Below, in pieces: positions 11,530-22,763 of a DNA stretch of 64,000 nucleotides. The DNA is taken from NCBI GenBank assembly GCA_017311315.1, contig CM029634.1:26655622-26719621 (forward strand). The letters are read 5' to 3'. The notes under the pieces were generated by a model, which did not search any database, had not been told where the DNA came from, and saw nothing but the letters and a program-made list of their open reading frames with translations. Made by a program: the position numbers and the translations under genes. The stretch is from Dendrocalamus latiflorus. Its lineage: Eukaryota > Streptophyta > Magnoliopsida > Poales > Poaceae. Numbering within the stretch: position 1 is the stretch's first letter; each line of letters opens with the position of its first letter.

Positions 11530-11770
11530 TGCCAGTGAGAGCGGCTTGTCCCATTGCTTTTATATTTATCGTTTACCATGTCTAAACTCTAAAGTTCAGA
11601 CAACTTATGCTAGTATAGCTTTGTACCAGCCTAATACAACTATTCCTTTTTCACTTTTATGCTAAATTTGTTACTGTTATGCAATACATTGCACCTACCT
11701 TCGAAGAAAAACACTATACCTATAACTTCCAAACAAAACAAAAGGGAAGAGACAATGTCATCCCAAACTG
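11530..11770 (+). repeat. Copy 1 of a repeat related to the receptor gene's upstream region (truncated)
   Basis: Similar in order and orientation to 21640-21910, 39230-39450 and 58460-58800. Shared landmarks are ttcac-ttttatgctaaattt, gacattgcacct-like and aactt-caaaacaaaac-aaaggga-aatgtca blocks. It stops abruptly at 11770, where sequence of the permuted copia element begins. Confidence 0.65.
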
Positions 11771-12151
11771 TGGAAAAGCTCCAAACAAACCCTCACGGCA
11801 TCTTCAACGATGCAAGCTGAGTTTGTGGTATGTTATGAGGCTACTGGGCAGGCTGTATGGCTTAAGAACTTTATCCCGGGACTTAAAGTGGTAGACAGCA
11901 TCTCTAAACTACTCACCTTATATTGCGATAACGAACCCGCAGTCTTTTATGCAAATAACAACAAGTCAAGTGGTGCTGACAAACACATTGACATTAAGTA
12001 TCATGTTGTGAAAGATAGAATCCAGGATCAAACCATAAGTATCAAGCATATTAGTACTAAGTTAATGCTTGCGGATCCGCCTACTAAAGGCTTACCACCC
12101 AATATTTTTCGTGATCATGTTGCCAGCATGGGTTTATTGGAAAGCCTCTGA
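11771..12151 (+). pseudogene. Copia RNase H, C-terminal part
   Basis: The frame begins at WKSSKQTLTASS, includes MQAEFVVCYEAT (AEA/AEF catalytic region), LYCDNEPAVFYA (catalytic D of the DN motif) and KHIDIKYHVVKD, and ends LLESL-stop at 12149-12151. The frame is open throughout. It contains the RNase H portion that is absent from the pol sequence ending near 17823. Confidence 0.85.
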
Positions 12152-12330
12152 TTCTGGATAAAAAGGACCTTAATACAAACCAACTCCCATTAAGTATGAT
12201 GAATATCCATTTCAAGATAGGAGAGTACACTATAGGTACTGAGATTGTACGACACTTAATTGGTCATGCAACACATTGCCTTGGTATACTGTTCTATTGA
12301 GAATGGGCTTATGATGTTAGCCTTACGATC

Positions 12331-12341
12331 AAAGGGGAGAA
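12331..12341 (+). other. Polypurine tract
   Basis: AAAGGGGAGAA abuts the LTR start TGTTGGG at 12342 and follows the pol stop by about 180 bases, the normal place for plus-strand priming. Confidence 0.85.
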
Positions 12342-12773
12342 TGTTGGGTTGATCTCGGCTAACCAACCCCGAGATTTTAGGGAGGCGTGCCTCCACCATG
12401 CGCCTTGATCGGAGGCGGTTACCAACTAACTGGGTTTGGTCCTGGTCACCAGCGCTATATAAAATATTAAGGGTTTTCGGCAGGGTTGGTTCACGAGTTG
12501 TTCTAGCCCCAAAAAGAACCCGCACAAACCAGATCTACTCACGTGCGCTCAGGTGAACGAAGACCAAACCCTCATCGTCTTCATCCCTGTCGGCATCGAC
12601 CACCGCAGCTCCGGTCGACCTTCTTCGCTGCATCAACCGACCACTCCTCATGGCATCCTCGAGTTCGGGTACGCCTTCTAATCCTTCCACACTAATGATA
12701 ATGCTAGGTGTTCATGATTACACCCTAGGGTTAAACCTAATGACTTTTGTTAGACTTAGATATCTATTCAACA
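12342..12773 (+). repeat. Single LTR of the permuted copia element
   Basis: It runs from TGTTGGGTTGATC to ATCTATTCAACA, 432 bp, with a TATA-like gctatataaaat at about 12449-12460. It is bounded on the left by a polypurine tract and on the right by a primer binding site, so internal sequence lies on both sides. Confidence 0.88.
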
Positions 12774-12775
12774 TT

Positions 12776-12787
12776 TGGTATCAGAGC
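12776..12787 (+). other. Primer binding site (initiator Met tRNA type)
   Basis: TGGTATCAGAGC lies two bases after the LTR end, a perfect match to the usual copia primer site. Confidence 0.92.
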
Positions 12788-14183
12788 TCCTAGATCTGTC
12801 ATGAACCTTAATTTCCCGAACACTGGATCTTGTTTCTAGAGGTTAATGGCTCGGTAGAGAATTTTAGGAGGGGATTGTGTTTTTCTTTTGCAAACTTTAA
12901 TGTAAATCCCCAATGTCAAGATTTCCCGAACCCTAAATCCCCAAAATCAAACGCTCAAAATCTTGGATCGGCGACGGGAAGAACAAAGAACAAAAAAAAG
13001 GATCGGGTCTTACGGGTGCGCTGCCGCCGTGCGTCGCCTCTCCTTTTGCGGTCGTCGCCGTGCGCTGCACCGCTCCTCCGCTTCGAGTCGCAGCTCGGGG
13101 CCGCGCCGCTTCGGGTCGCAGCTTGGGGCCGTCGCCGCCCCTCCCACCGCACTCTGCTTTCGAGCCGCCGCCGCTCGCTGCCCTGCGCCCCGCATGCGTG
13201 TGCCGCTACCGCCCCGCCCGCTGCCGTCGTCGGCCTCCGCTCCGGGTCGTCGCCTTCGATGGAGTGCGCCACCGCCGATGCCCTGGGGAGTCGCCGCTCC
13301 GCCTCTGCTCCGGAGCCGCATGCGCCGCCGCCCTTGAGCCGTTTTTTTGGGGGCACATGGCTGAAATGCCCCTAGGGTTAGGGTTTGGGCGATTTTGTTG
13401 TGGGTGCGCGCGTGCTCGGCCGTCCGATCAGATCGGACTGCCATATTTTTTTGCGGGCTAAATTGGGCTGCGCGACTGAGTTTTTGGGCCGACTGCGTGT
13501 GTTGGGCCGCGCGGGATTTTATTGAGGCCACGCAAGTTTTGGGCTGTGCGGGGTGATTTTTGGGCCGCCTGCGCGTATGAGTTTTTTCGGGCCGCGTCGT
13601 TGAGTTGGGCTGTACGGGCCCTTTTAGGCCGTGCGCGGGCGCATTTTTATGGGCTCGTGCGGGAGATTTGTGAGCCCGTGCGCATTTAGTTTATTACTCT
13701 TGTTTTTGTTTTTGGGCTGCGCAATTTTATGGCCTAAATACAGTGTTTATGGGTTATTTTATTTAAGGCTGGCTGCAAATAGGTTTTCCCTTTTGTTTTT
13801 TCCAGTGCATTTTCTTATGTTTATATCTCCTTTATGCACTATTTTTTAATTACTATCGGTAGCCCAAATTTCATGTATAATTACCATATTATTATGTATG
13901 ATCTCGGATTAAAATTGAACCAACGGGATATTTTAATCTTGAGATTTTTACGATTAATTTTGGCGTTATGTATGCATATGGTTATATTCTGACCAACGTT
14001 GTTTATAATCATATGTCGCCATATAAAATTAAAGTTCTTTTTCATTTTCTGCCCAACGGTGATATGAATTAGAACTGTAATTTTTGCATGTTATTAATCA
14101 GACCAACGTAGGGTTAATTATATGCAACATATGTCTTTATGATATTTCTAATTTTTGCCCTTTTATTTTGAAATTCAGCACTT
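12788..14183 (+). other. Long 5' leader of the permuted copia element
   Basis: About 1.4 kb with no conserved coding frame. 12960-13380 is very GC-rich. 13400-13720 is a set of degenerate repeats built on ttttgggccg(c). 13900-14120 is AT-rich with four ccaacg motifs (near 13919, 13992, 14052 and 14103). The stretch ends in ttgaaattcag, which looks like a splice acceptor just before gag. Confidence 0.6.
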
Positions 14184-15025
14184 AATGCTTCAAACGTTGC
14201 CGCCACTATTGATAACATTGAGCAGCTCACGGGGAGTAATTTTCCCACGTGGAAAGAACGCATTCATGTTGTCCTTGGGGTTTTGGACCTCGACTATGCC
14301 TTAAGGGTAGACGCTCCCATTTCTCCCACCGAAGGTGAGGAGAATTTTGATGAGAAAAAGAAAGTTTATGAGGCTAACGTTGAAAAATGGGAGCGGTCTA
14401 ACCGCTTATTGCTAATGATCATGAAGAGCTCTATTTTAGTCGGGATTAGGGGAGCAATCTCCGATTCCGAAAATGCTAAGAAGTACCTGGCTTCAATCGA
14501 GGAGAAATTTAAAGGCTCACTAAAGTTTATGCCAGTACCTTAATTCATAGGCTCTTGACCAGCAAATATGATGGGTCCGGCTGTATAAGAGAGCATATCA
14601 TGATGATGACTGATATGGCAGAAAAACTCAAGGGCATGGACATGGCAATCTCTGATGGTTTCCTTGTCCATTTCATTATGACCTCTCTTCCTTCTGAGTA
14701 TACAGCTTTTAAAATTAATTACAATACTCAGAAAGAGAAATGGAACATAAGCGATTTGATCGCCATGTGTGTCCAAGAGGAAGAGCGAATAAGAATAGAA
14801 AAGAAGGATCTTGCTTTTCATGTGGGCGGCTCTAACAAAAGGAAGTTCCAAGGGGACTTCAAATCCAAGAAGAAGCTGCATTTCTCCCCTAACTCAGACA
14901 AGTCGGGGCCTAAAGTGCACAATGCACCTAAGCCTCCTGTTGGTCCCGCCGGAGCATCTAAAGGGGGGAATGTCACTTCTACAAGCAACCAGGGCATTTC
15001 CAGAAAGACTGTGCTGGTTTCCTAA
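14184..15025 (+). pseudogene. Gag of the permuted copia element
   Basis: The gag frame is recognisable from about 14184 (SNVAATIDNIEQLTGSNFPT), a typical copia gag N-terminus. The nearest ATG (14185-14187) is one base out of frame with it, suggesting loss of one base at the start codon. A frameshift near 14540 moves gag to the +2 frame (YDGSGCIREHIMMM to GGSNKRKFQGDFK), which ends at 15025. No intact zinc knuckle is visible. Confidence 0.82.
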
Positions 15026-17823
15026 AGTGGCTCGCAAAAAGGGGTAATGATATACAATCACGTTTATTGATGAAACTCTTTATGCTGATTTTTCGCTTAG
15101 TTCTTGGTGGATTGACTCAGGTGCAACTGTGCACGTTACCAACTCTTTACAGGGATTCCTTACCGCGAAAACACTAAGAAAGGGGGAGCGAAGTCTTAGA
15201 GTCGCGGATGGAAAGGAAGCCGAAGTTGAATCAGTTGGATCTGTTTCATTAGCTTTAGATAGCGGCTTCATTCTTCGTCTTAATAATGTAGTTTATGTTC
15301 CTTCCATCAGGAGGAATTTGATTTCAGTTTCTTTATTGGACGATGAAGGTTTTAAATGTATTTTTGGAGACAATAAATGTATTATTAAGTTTAATTCCAA
15401 TAATGTTGGTCTTGCGTTTAGACAAGACAAGCTCTATATGCTTTCCCTTAATGAATCTCCTGTATCCTTGAATGTTTGTGATGCTAAGCGCAAAAATAAT
15501 GATGAGACTTCTTCGAAATTATGGCACTGTCGTTTAGGCCACATTTCGAGGGGAGAATGGTGCGTCTCATTAAAGAAGAAATTCTCCACCCATTAGATTT
15601 CTCTTACTCAGACCACTGCATTGATTGCATTAAAAGAAAATATGTTAAGCAAATAAAGAAGGGAGCTACTCGCAGCACAGGACTCTTAGAATTAATTCAT
15701 ACTGATATTTGTGGTCCTTTTCCTGTGACATCAGTGGATGGTTTTGATACATTCATCACATTCACTGATGATTTCTCCCGTTATGGTTATATCTTTCCCA
15801 TTAAAGACCGATCTGAAGCACTTGACAAATTTAAGATATTTAAGGCTAAAGTTAAAAATCAGCACAACCTAAAAATTAAAGTGGTAAGATCGGATCGCGG
15901 GGGAGAATATTATGGAAGACATGCCTCTTATGGGCAAATACCTGGCCCTTTTGCTTAGTTCCTTCAGGAAAGTGGCATCGTTGCCCAGTATTCTATGTTG
16001 GGCGAACCTCAGCAGAATGGTGTAGCTGAAAGATGCAACCGTACACTTATGGATGTGGTACGGAGCATGCTTAGCCATTCCAGTTTACCAATTGGCTTGT
16101 GGATGGAAGCACTAAAGACAGCCGCACATATTCTTAATCGGGTTCCCAGTAAATATTTACGAGTGTGGGGTTGTCGTGCTGAAGCTAAATTATTTAATCC
16201 ACACATTGGGAAATTAGATCCTAAGACAGTATGTTGCCATTTTATTGGGTACCCTGACAGATCTAAAGGGTATCGATTTTATTGTCTTGATAGGATAACT
16301 AAGTTTGTAGAAATAAGGCACGCTGTGTTCGTAGAAAATAACGAGGATCTGGAGCCCAGGAAAATAGATCTTGAGGAGAAGCGGATTTATGTTCCTACAC
16401 CGCTCATCCCAGAGATCCTTATTCCTGTGCCTCAGGCGGTTGCACCTCCGGTAGATAATACTGTTGTTGCACCCACTGTTGAGGTCTCTGAAATTCCTGA
16501 TGTTATACCTAATGAAGAGCCTCAGCAGTCTCCTGAAATAACTAATGAACCTCTTAGAAGATCATAGCGGGAGAGAAGATCTGCCATCCCAAATGATTAT
16601 GTTGTCTATATGAATGAAGATGTTAATGATATTGGGAAGGTAGATGATCCCACCTCTTATAAAGAGGCTATAATGAGTGAACATTCTTCTAAATGGCTTG
16701 AAGCCATGGAGGATGAATTAAAATCTATGAGCACTAATGATGTATGGGACTTAGTAGAAATTCCTGACGGAGTCAAAACAGTAGGCTGTAAATAGGTCTA
16801 CAAAACTAAGCATGACTCTAAAGGAAATATCGAAAGATTCAAAGCAAGGCTTGTAGCAAAAGGCTTCTCACAAAGAGAGAGGATTGGTTATAATGACACC
16901 TTTTCTCCTGTCTCAACTAAAGATTCGTTCAGAATTGTTATGGCACTTGTAGCTCATTATGATTTAGAGCTGCATCATATGGATGTTAAGACGACATTTC
17001 TTAATGGCGACTTGCAAGAAAATGTTTACATGGCTCAACCGGAAGGTTTTGTCATGGAAGGTAAGGAGCATATGGGGTGTCGACTTAAGAAATCCATTTA
17101 TGGCTTAAAACAAGCATCGAGGCAGTGGTACCTCAAATTTGATAAGATTATAAGAAGTTTTGGCTTCAAAGAAAATGAAGTTGATAACTGCATATATGTT
17201 AAGTTCAAGGGGAGTAAATTCACCATCTTAATACTTTATGTGGATGATATCTTATTGGCCAGCAGCGATAAGGACATGCTGTTTGAGACCAAGAGATTGC
17301 TTTCATCTAATTTTGATATGAAGGATCTCGGTGATGCCTCTTATGTTCTTGGCATTAAAATTCACCGAGATAGGTCCAAAGGAATATTAGGTTTATTTCA
17401 GAAGGCATACATTGACAGAGTACTGAAGAGGCATAATATGCATAAGTGCTCTGGCTCGCTTGCTCCTATTGTTAAGGGCGATAAGTTTGGGACATTTCAA
17501 TGTCCGAGGAACAAATATGAAACTGATCAGATGAAGTCGGTTCCTTATGCTTCAGCTGTCGGAAGCATTATGTATGCTCAAGTATGTACACACCCTGATT
17601 TTGCTTTTGTAACCGGGATGCTTGGCAGATATCAGTCAAATCCAGGACCGGACCATTGGAAAACCGTTAAGAAAGCTTTGCGTTATGTGCACGCTACTAA
17701 GCATTTCATGCTCACATATAAGTTTTTTGATAACCTTGAAGTTATTGGTTATTCAGATTCAGATTTTGCGGGATGTGTTGATACTAAGAAATCCACATCA
17801 GGCTATATCTTCACACTCGCTGC
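15026..17823 (+). pseudogene. Pol of the permuted copia element (protease to start of RNase H)
   Basis: Protease WWIDSGATVHVTN lies near 15110. The GAG-pre-integrase region (LWHCRLGHIS) is followed by a frameshift near 15550. The integrase core retains the acidic residues in HTDICGP, RSDRGGEYYG and NGVAERCNR, with a stop at about 15956 between them. Reverse transcriptase has a TAG in place of a tryptophan codon near 16794, then an open stretch with YVDD at 17237-17248. RNase H begins (YSDSDFAGCVDTKKSTSG) and breaks off after FTLA. The remainder is at 11771-12151. Confidence 0.88.
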
Positions 17824-17906
17824 AAGCTACTAAGCATTTCATGCTCACATATAAGTTTTCTGATAACCTTGAGGTTATTGGTTATTCAGATTCAGATTTT
17901 GCGGGA
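17693..17906 (+). repeat. 81-bp duplicated segment at the break in RNase H
   Basis: gctactaagcatttcatg... to ...gattttgcggga occurs at 17693-17773 and again at 17826-17906 with about two differences. The second copy follows directly on the break after the FTLA codons and is itself followed by another ttttgcggga (17907-17916). It looks like a templated insertion made while the junction was formed. Confidence 0.85.
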
Positions 17907-17983
17907 TTTTGCGGGAGCCTCATAACGACAACCGGTTCTTATGATCACTGGGCTTCTTGCATCATGTATCTATACATAAGCAG

Positions 17984-20645
17984 TTAGCTGTGATATTTAT
18001 CGGTATTATATGAATATAAAACTTGATTGTATGCACTTACAGTGTCCAGCATCATAGAAGTGAGCATCGAAGGCGTCGAGGATGAATAGTTCGAATAAAT
18101 CATCAAAACCCACGACGAAGAAGCTTGGCTTATGGAGGAAATACCTCTCCGTGTATCTGTCGAGGACACTTCGGTCATATATTGCAAGACTGTGAAATGG
18201 GCTTGAGCATATGTATCCATATCAGGAGTGGTTGCTTTACTTCCGATGGTACCGATACCCTCCAGTCTCCTCTCATGACGAGATAGAGACGCACCTATTA
18301 GTTCCACCTATGCCATGTAGTCGACGCAGAACTCAATAACCTCTTTGGTTGCATAACCTTTGATGATGTTGCTCTCTAGCCTAGATCGATTCCATACATA
18401 GGACTTGAGAATTCTCATGTACCTCTCAAACGGATACATATGACATAGGAATACAGGGTCACATATCTTTATGTCTTTCATAAGATGAACAATGAGATGG
18501 ACCATGATATCAAAAAATTATGGAGTAAAATACATCTCAAGATGACATAGAGTCATAACCACCTTGGCCTGCAGAGCATCTAGTCCATCGGGATCGATGA
18601 TCTTCTGAGCAATTGAGTTAAAGAAATAACACAGCCTCATGATTGTCACTCAGATCTTATTCGGCATAATAATTCTAATTGCAACGAGAAGCATTTGTGT
18701 CATCAACACATGACAATCATGAGACTTCATAGCAAATAATTTCAAATCTACCACAGAAATAAGTTTCTTAATGTTGGCGGAGTAATCGGACAGAACTTTT
18801 ACACGATGCAAGTTTTGGCATAGTTCATTTCTCCCAGCCATGGACAGAGTGTAGCAAGCCAGGGGAAGATATGTTCAGCCTTTATCGGTCCTTATATTCA
18901 TATAAACCAAGTCACGCCGTGCGTTGACACTATTCTTTGTTTTGTCACAAATGTTCAGTAAGAGACTAGCCAAGCTATCACATACATTCTTCTCCACGTG
19001 TATGACATCAATGCAGTGATGAACTTCTAAGTGCTCCCAATAAGATAAGTCCTAAGAACATTGATATCTTCTTCTAGATGTTCTTATGATGGGTCCTCAA
19101 TTTACATACCTTTCTATGCACAACATCGATATTTTAACCATATGATAGATGTTTTTCCCACTAAAAGACCTTGGAACTGAACCATCCTCTTTCTTTTCAT
19201 CGAATTATTTCTCCATCTTGCGGTATGGGTGATACTTGGGAATGAGCTTATGGTGATGCATGCACACAGTTTTGCATGAGTTGTTTAGCCATACACTATT
19301 GGTATTATCTAAGCAGTGAGGACAGATTTTGGCTTCTTTGTATTCAAGCTCAACAGGTTACTAAGGGCAGAAAAATTATTGATGGTGTAGAATAACATAG
19401 CGCGGAGTGAAGTTCTCTTGTTTATTCGCATCCCATACCTACACCCCTTGCTTTCACAAAATTATAAGATCTTCCAGCAATGGTGCTAGTTACACATCAA
19501 CATTGTTCCTAGGTTGCTTCAGTCCTTGGATAAGTTGTGACATCAAAATGTACTTCTGTTTCATACACAATTAAGGAGGAAGGTTGTAAATACATAGATT
19601 CATGGGCTAAGTGCTATGTCAGCTGCTCATGTTACCAAAAGGATTCATTCCATCTGTATTCAACCCAAACCTTATATTCCACGGTTCCACACTGAAGTCT
19701 ACAAACATCCTATCGAAGTTCCTCCACTTGACAGAATTAGTGTGTCTTAGCTTTCTATCTTTCTTACGCTCATTAGAGTGCCGACGCAGTAATGTTGCCT
19801 CCTTTTGGTTCACAAATAAATGCTTCAAATGGGCAATTATAGGCAAATACCATAGCACCTTAGCAGGAGGTCCATGCTTCACCTCGATGTCCTCACCATC
19901 AATGGAGTGATTCTTATGCTTGTATTGAGATGCTTTGCACATTGGATATATATGCATATTTGCATACTCTTTATGGTATAGGACATAGTCCTTCGGACAT
20001 GCATGGATTCTTTGCACTTCCATTCCCAAGGGACAGAGAACCTTTTTGACTTGGTGCTTGGTTTTGGACAACACGTTTCCCTCTAGAATTATGTCCACTA
20101 AGAAGCCTAACAATACCATCAAACTCTTATGGGACCAACCGTTGCTTGCCTTCAACTTTAGTAGTTCAAGCACAGATGATAACCTTGTGTATTTTGCCTG
20201 TAACCTAGGAACAATGGTTTCTCTGTGTCCTCCATCAAGCCTTTGAATATACCAAATTCTCTCTCACTATGGTGGCCTTCTGCATCGTGCAATATTTGAT
20301 GCAGATTATTATCGTGCAACCTATCCTCATCGAAAGAACAATCGATATCCGCTATATCATTGTCTCCTCGATGATGTTATTACCTTCCTGTATAATCTAC
20401 TCTTCATCGTGAATGCTCCAACATGTATACCCCCTTTTTAAAACCCTTTGAATCAAGTATGCTTTTATCTGCGCTGAATTGATAAACATCTTAAGATTTT
20501 TGCAATCAATACATAGACAGTACATAAACTTCATCCCCTCTTTAACACATCTTGCTCGACAGCTCTTCTAAATGCAGACATACCATTGATGTACTCTTCA
20601 CTCACACGGTTCTCAACACACATCCAGCTTTGGTCTATCTACGCT
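17984..20645 (-). pseudogene. CACTA transposase (Tnp2 family)
   Basis: Reading right to left: an N-terminal segment with SWMCVENRVSEEYINGM near 20570-20640; a central Transposase_21 segment (19619-20173) containing IRFGLNTDGMNPFGNMSS; a decayed continuation through 19600-18850; DUF4218-like pieces (KSHDCHVLMTQMLLVAIR at about 18700, and MVHLIVHLMKDIK then CDPVFLCHMYPFERYMRIL at 18308-18505); and a C-terminal part (17984-18307). There are multiple stops and frame changes between segments. The enzyme would cut and paste the element; this copy is dead. Confidence 0.85.
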
Positions 20646-20990
20646 ACACATATAAAAATTAATGTTAAATTAGATTAATGCTCTCCTAGGTAGCTATTAC
20701 ATGTATGTACACTCTTATGTATATAATTTTTATTCACCATAATTTATCCATCTAAAGTAGCTAGCTATGATTCATGAACCAATCCAACAAAATTAAAGTG
20801 GATATGAGTAAGACCTACTCTTAAATTGGAGCAAAAACTACCAAGTTAGATATCTTTTTTCCTTGCAACTAAAAAGTGCATAGATCTAGCTAGAATATAA
20901 TACATTTCATTATATATAGTACCAATTGCTAACCTTAGATCACCAAGAACAAATAGACACATAAGCACCCATATCAAATCTCCGGTCTCC
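20646..20990. other. 5' non-coding part of the CACTA element
   Basis: AT-rich sequence upstream (minus strand) of the transposase start, with no motif I recognise. Confidence 0.4.
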
Positions 20991-21496
20991 TTTCACCAAA
21001 TCACCTTAAAGCCACCGCCGAACAGACAAATTTGTCAGGACGAGGGTATTTAATAACACAGTGAATATCACATACGCTTCTATTCACAACCCAATTGTGA
21101 TAAGTTGGTCATCATAGATGGTTTTCTATAAAAACTGTCTGTGATGTATCACTAACGGTTTTTAACAAAAATCATATGTGATAATTTTATACATCATAGA
21201 TGGTTTTTATTATGAATCATCTATGATGTAACACAAACGGTTTGTGTAAAAAATCATTTGTGATAAGTAGCTCATCACTGACGGTTCGTACCATTGGTTG
21301 CAATATAGACGATCACGCTAATAAAACCATCTGAGATAACTGCGCTGCAGCTTAACACTGACGGTTCGTACCATTGGTTGCAATATAGGCGATCACGCTA
21401 ATAAAATCATCTGAGATAACTGCGCTATAACTTAACACTGACGGATTCTGTAGAATCGTCTGTAATGAGACGTCTAGTATAATTTTCTCTGTAGTA
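20991..21496 (-). repeat. CACTA subterminal repeats and terminus
   Basis: Short motifs such as gatggttt, aacggtt, catctg-gat and cactgacgg recur on both strands, as in CACTA subterminal regions that bind transposase. Two 80-bp copies (21276-21355 and 21356-21435) start cactgacggttcgtaccatt and differ at only a few bases. A third partial unit starts at 21436. Confidence 0.8.
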
Positions 21497-21530
21497 CTAT
21501 GAAAGGTTCATGGAGTGTGGACTTTTGTAT

Positions 21531-22360
21531 GGCTTATGTATGATATCTTATGCGCGTCTTAACATTCTAAGGAAACTCAATCTACAAGATTTTGGCCTGA
21601 CTATATATTCCTAACGTTTCTTTTCTTAAGATTATGAATTTGTTTGTCCATTACTATTGCATAGTTCTCGTCGGCGAGAGGGACTGGCACCAGTGCACCA
21701 CTACTTTTAGATTTATCCTTAGGACTGAAGTTTAGGACATTCACTCCAGCCTCGCTTTGGTCTAGCATGACAATGTTGTTCTTTTTTCACATTTCTTCTA
21801 AATTTATTACTACTCTAGAAGCACTGCTATATCTTTGGGGGAAAAAAAGATAACACTGCAACTACAACTTCAAAACAAAACAAGCAAAAAACCAAAGAGA
21901 TAATGTCACCATCTCCCATACCATGCGGTCATCCATCAGCTCACAAGCAAACAATAATTTAAAGAATAGGAAGGGAAAGAAACTGGAGGGCATAGTTGCA
22001 ATTTCTAGATTCCACATGTTCTTCTTGCTACTCTCTACTCTCAGGAAAAATGAAAGGTTTAAATTCCAAGTTCAAACTCTAACAAGTTCATGAAAAGAGA
22101 TAAAGCCACAAAATATTTGGGGGTACAATGTTTACAACATTTGTATATTATAGGCCACCAAAATATTTGGATAGAAGGCTAAGGTTTACAACATTTTGCA
22201 TTTTATAATCTTTCGTCAAGAAAAATCAACAAATTGCATATCTTCAGCTTATGTGTGGCATCTTATGCGTGGCTCAAGATCAGACTGAAAACCAATCTAC
22301 AAGATTTTGGCCCGACAATATCTCTTCTTATGTTTCTTTTTGCTTAAAACTATAAAGCTA
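21531..22360 (+). repeat. Copy 2 of the receptor-upstream-like repeat, with direct repeats at its ends
   Basis: The interior (about 21600-22030) matches 58402-58935 and 39160-39600 in order and orientation (gcgagagggactgg, cttctaaatttattac, caaaacaaaacaagcaaaaaa, ggcatagttgcaatttcta). The ends are related to each other: 21531-21645 and 22247-22355 share tcttatgcg, aatctacaagattttggcc and a following gtttcttt-ctta block. This implies a unit of about 716 bp with part of a second unit. No coding capacity. Confidence 0.7.
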
Positions 22361-22763
22361 TTATATTATCTTGTTTTTGTTATAATTTTTATGTTGATAT
22401 TTTTTAGGGAATTGCATTTTTATTATATGTAATTTTAGTATGTGTGAGTGTAACGGTTTAGTCAAATGGTTCGCGTAGAGTAGTAAAGTCAGTAGGAAAA
22501 ACCATTTAGGCCGAAGTTTCGTGGAGTTTTGAACTTTTACAATCTTTCAGAAAAAAAGATCAATAAATAATCATAAAATCTAACACACTACAGGCGCATG
22601 TTAGTCTTAACATGCACCTAGTTGTGGGTCCACCCGATGGGACAATGCACAAACGGATGATTCAGAGCACGATGCGGGGTTTCTTGCGTGCGCCTAGCAC
22701 TACCGCCCCACTCCCATACTTTCCTCACCATCCCCTGTATCCTCTCTATTCCACCTTAAAATA
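22361..22763. other. Unassigned intergenic sequence left of the gypsy element
   Basis: AT-rich, then GC-richer around 22600-22740. A possible TE terminus, cactacaggcgcatg, is at 22588-22610, without a partner I can identify. 22759-22763 (aaata) is the gypsy target duplication. Confidence 0.35.

Larger units (their letters stand above)
11771..17916 (+). mobile_element. Circularly permuted Ty1/copia retrotransposon with one LTR
   Basis: The order on the plus strand is the C-terminal part of RNase H, pol stop, polypurine tract, one complete LTR, primer binding site, leader, gag, protease, integrase, reverse transcriptase and the N-terminal part of RNase H. The two RNase H pieces are complementary: the right piece stops after TSGYIFTLA (about 17821) and the left begins WKSSKQTL (11771). 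Aligning with the RNase H of element 1 suggests only about five codons are missing between them. This is the order expected from a one-LTR circle opened in RNase H, rather than a normal insertion. Many stops and frameshifts show it is old. Confidence 0.8.
17917..21496 (-). mobile_element. CACTA (En/Spm) element, left end missing
   Basis: A decayed Tnp2-type transposase on the minus strand is followed at the right by a repeat-rich subterminal region and a terminal sequence that reads TACTACAGAGAAAA on the minus strand (ending 21496), one change from the canonical CACTACAGAGA. No matching terminus is seen near 17917, so the left end is deleted or outside the recognisable sequence. Confidence 0.82.

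Noticed and set aside
11810..12773. RNase H plus LTR as the tail of an independent element next to a second normal element
   Set aside because: Possible, but the RNase H breakpoints complement those of the right-hand element almost exactly and only one LTR exists, so a permuted single element is simpler. Stated as the main alternative in the finding.
12830..13531. Several overlapping 120-180-codon frames in the copia leader
   Set aside because: All frames on both strands are open because the block is very GC-rich; it lies between primer site and gag, and products are alanine/arginine/proline-rich without motifs.
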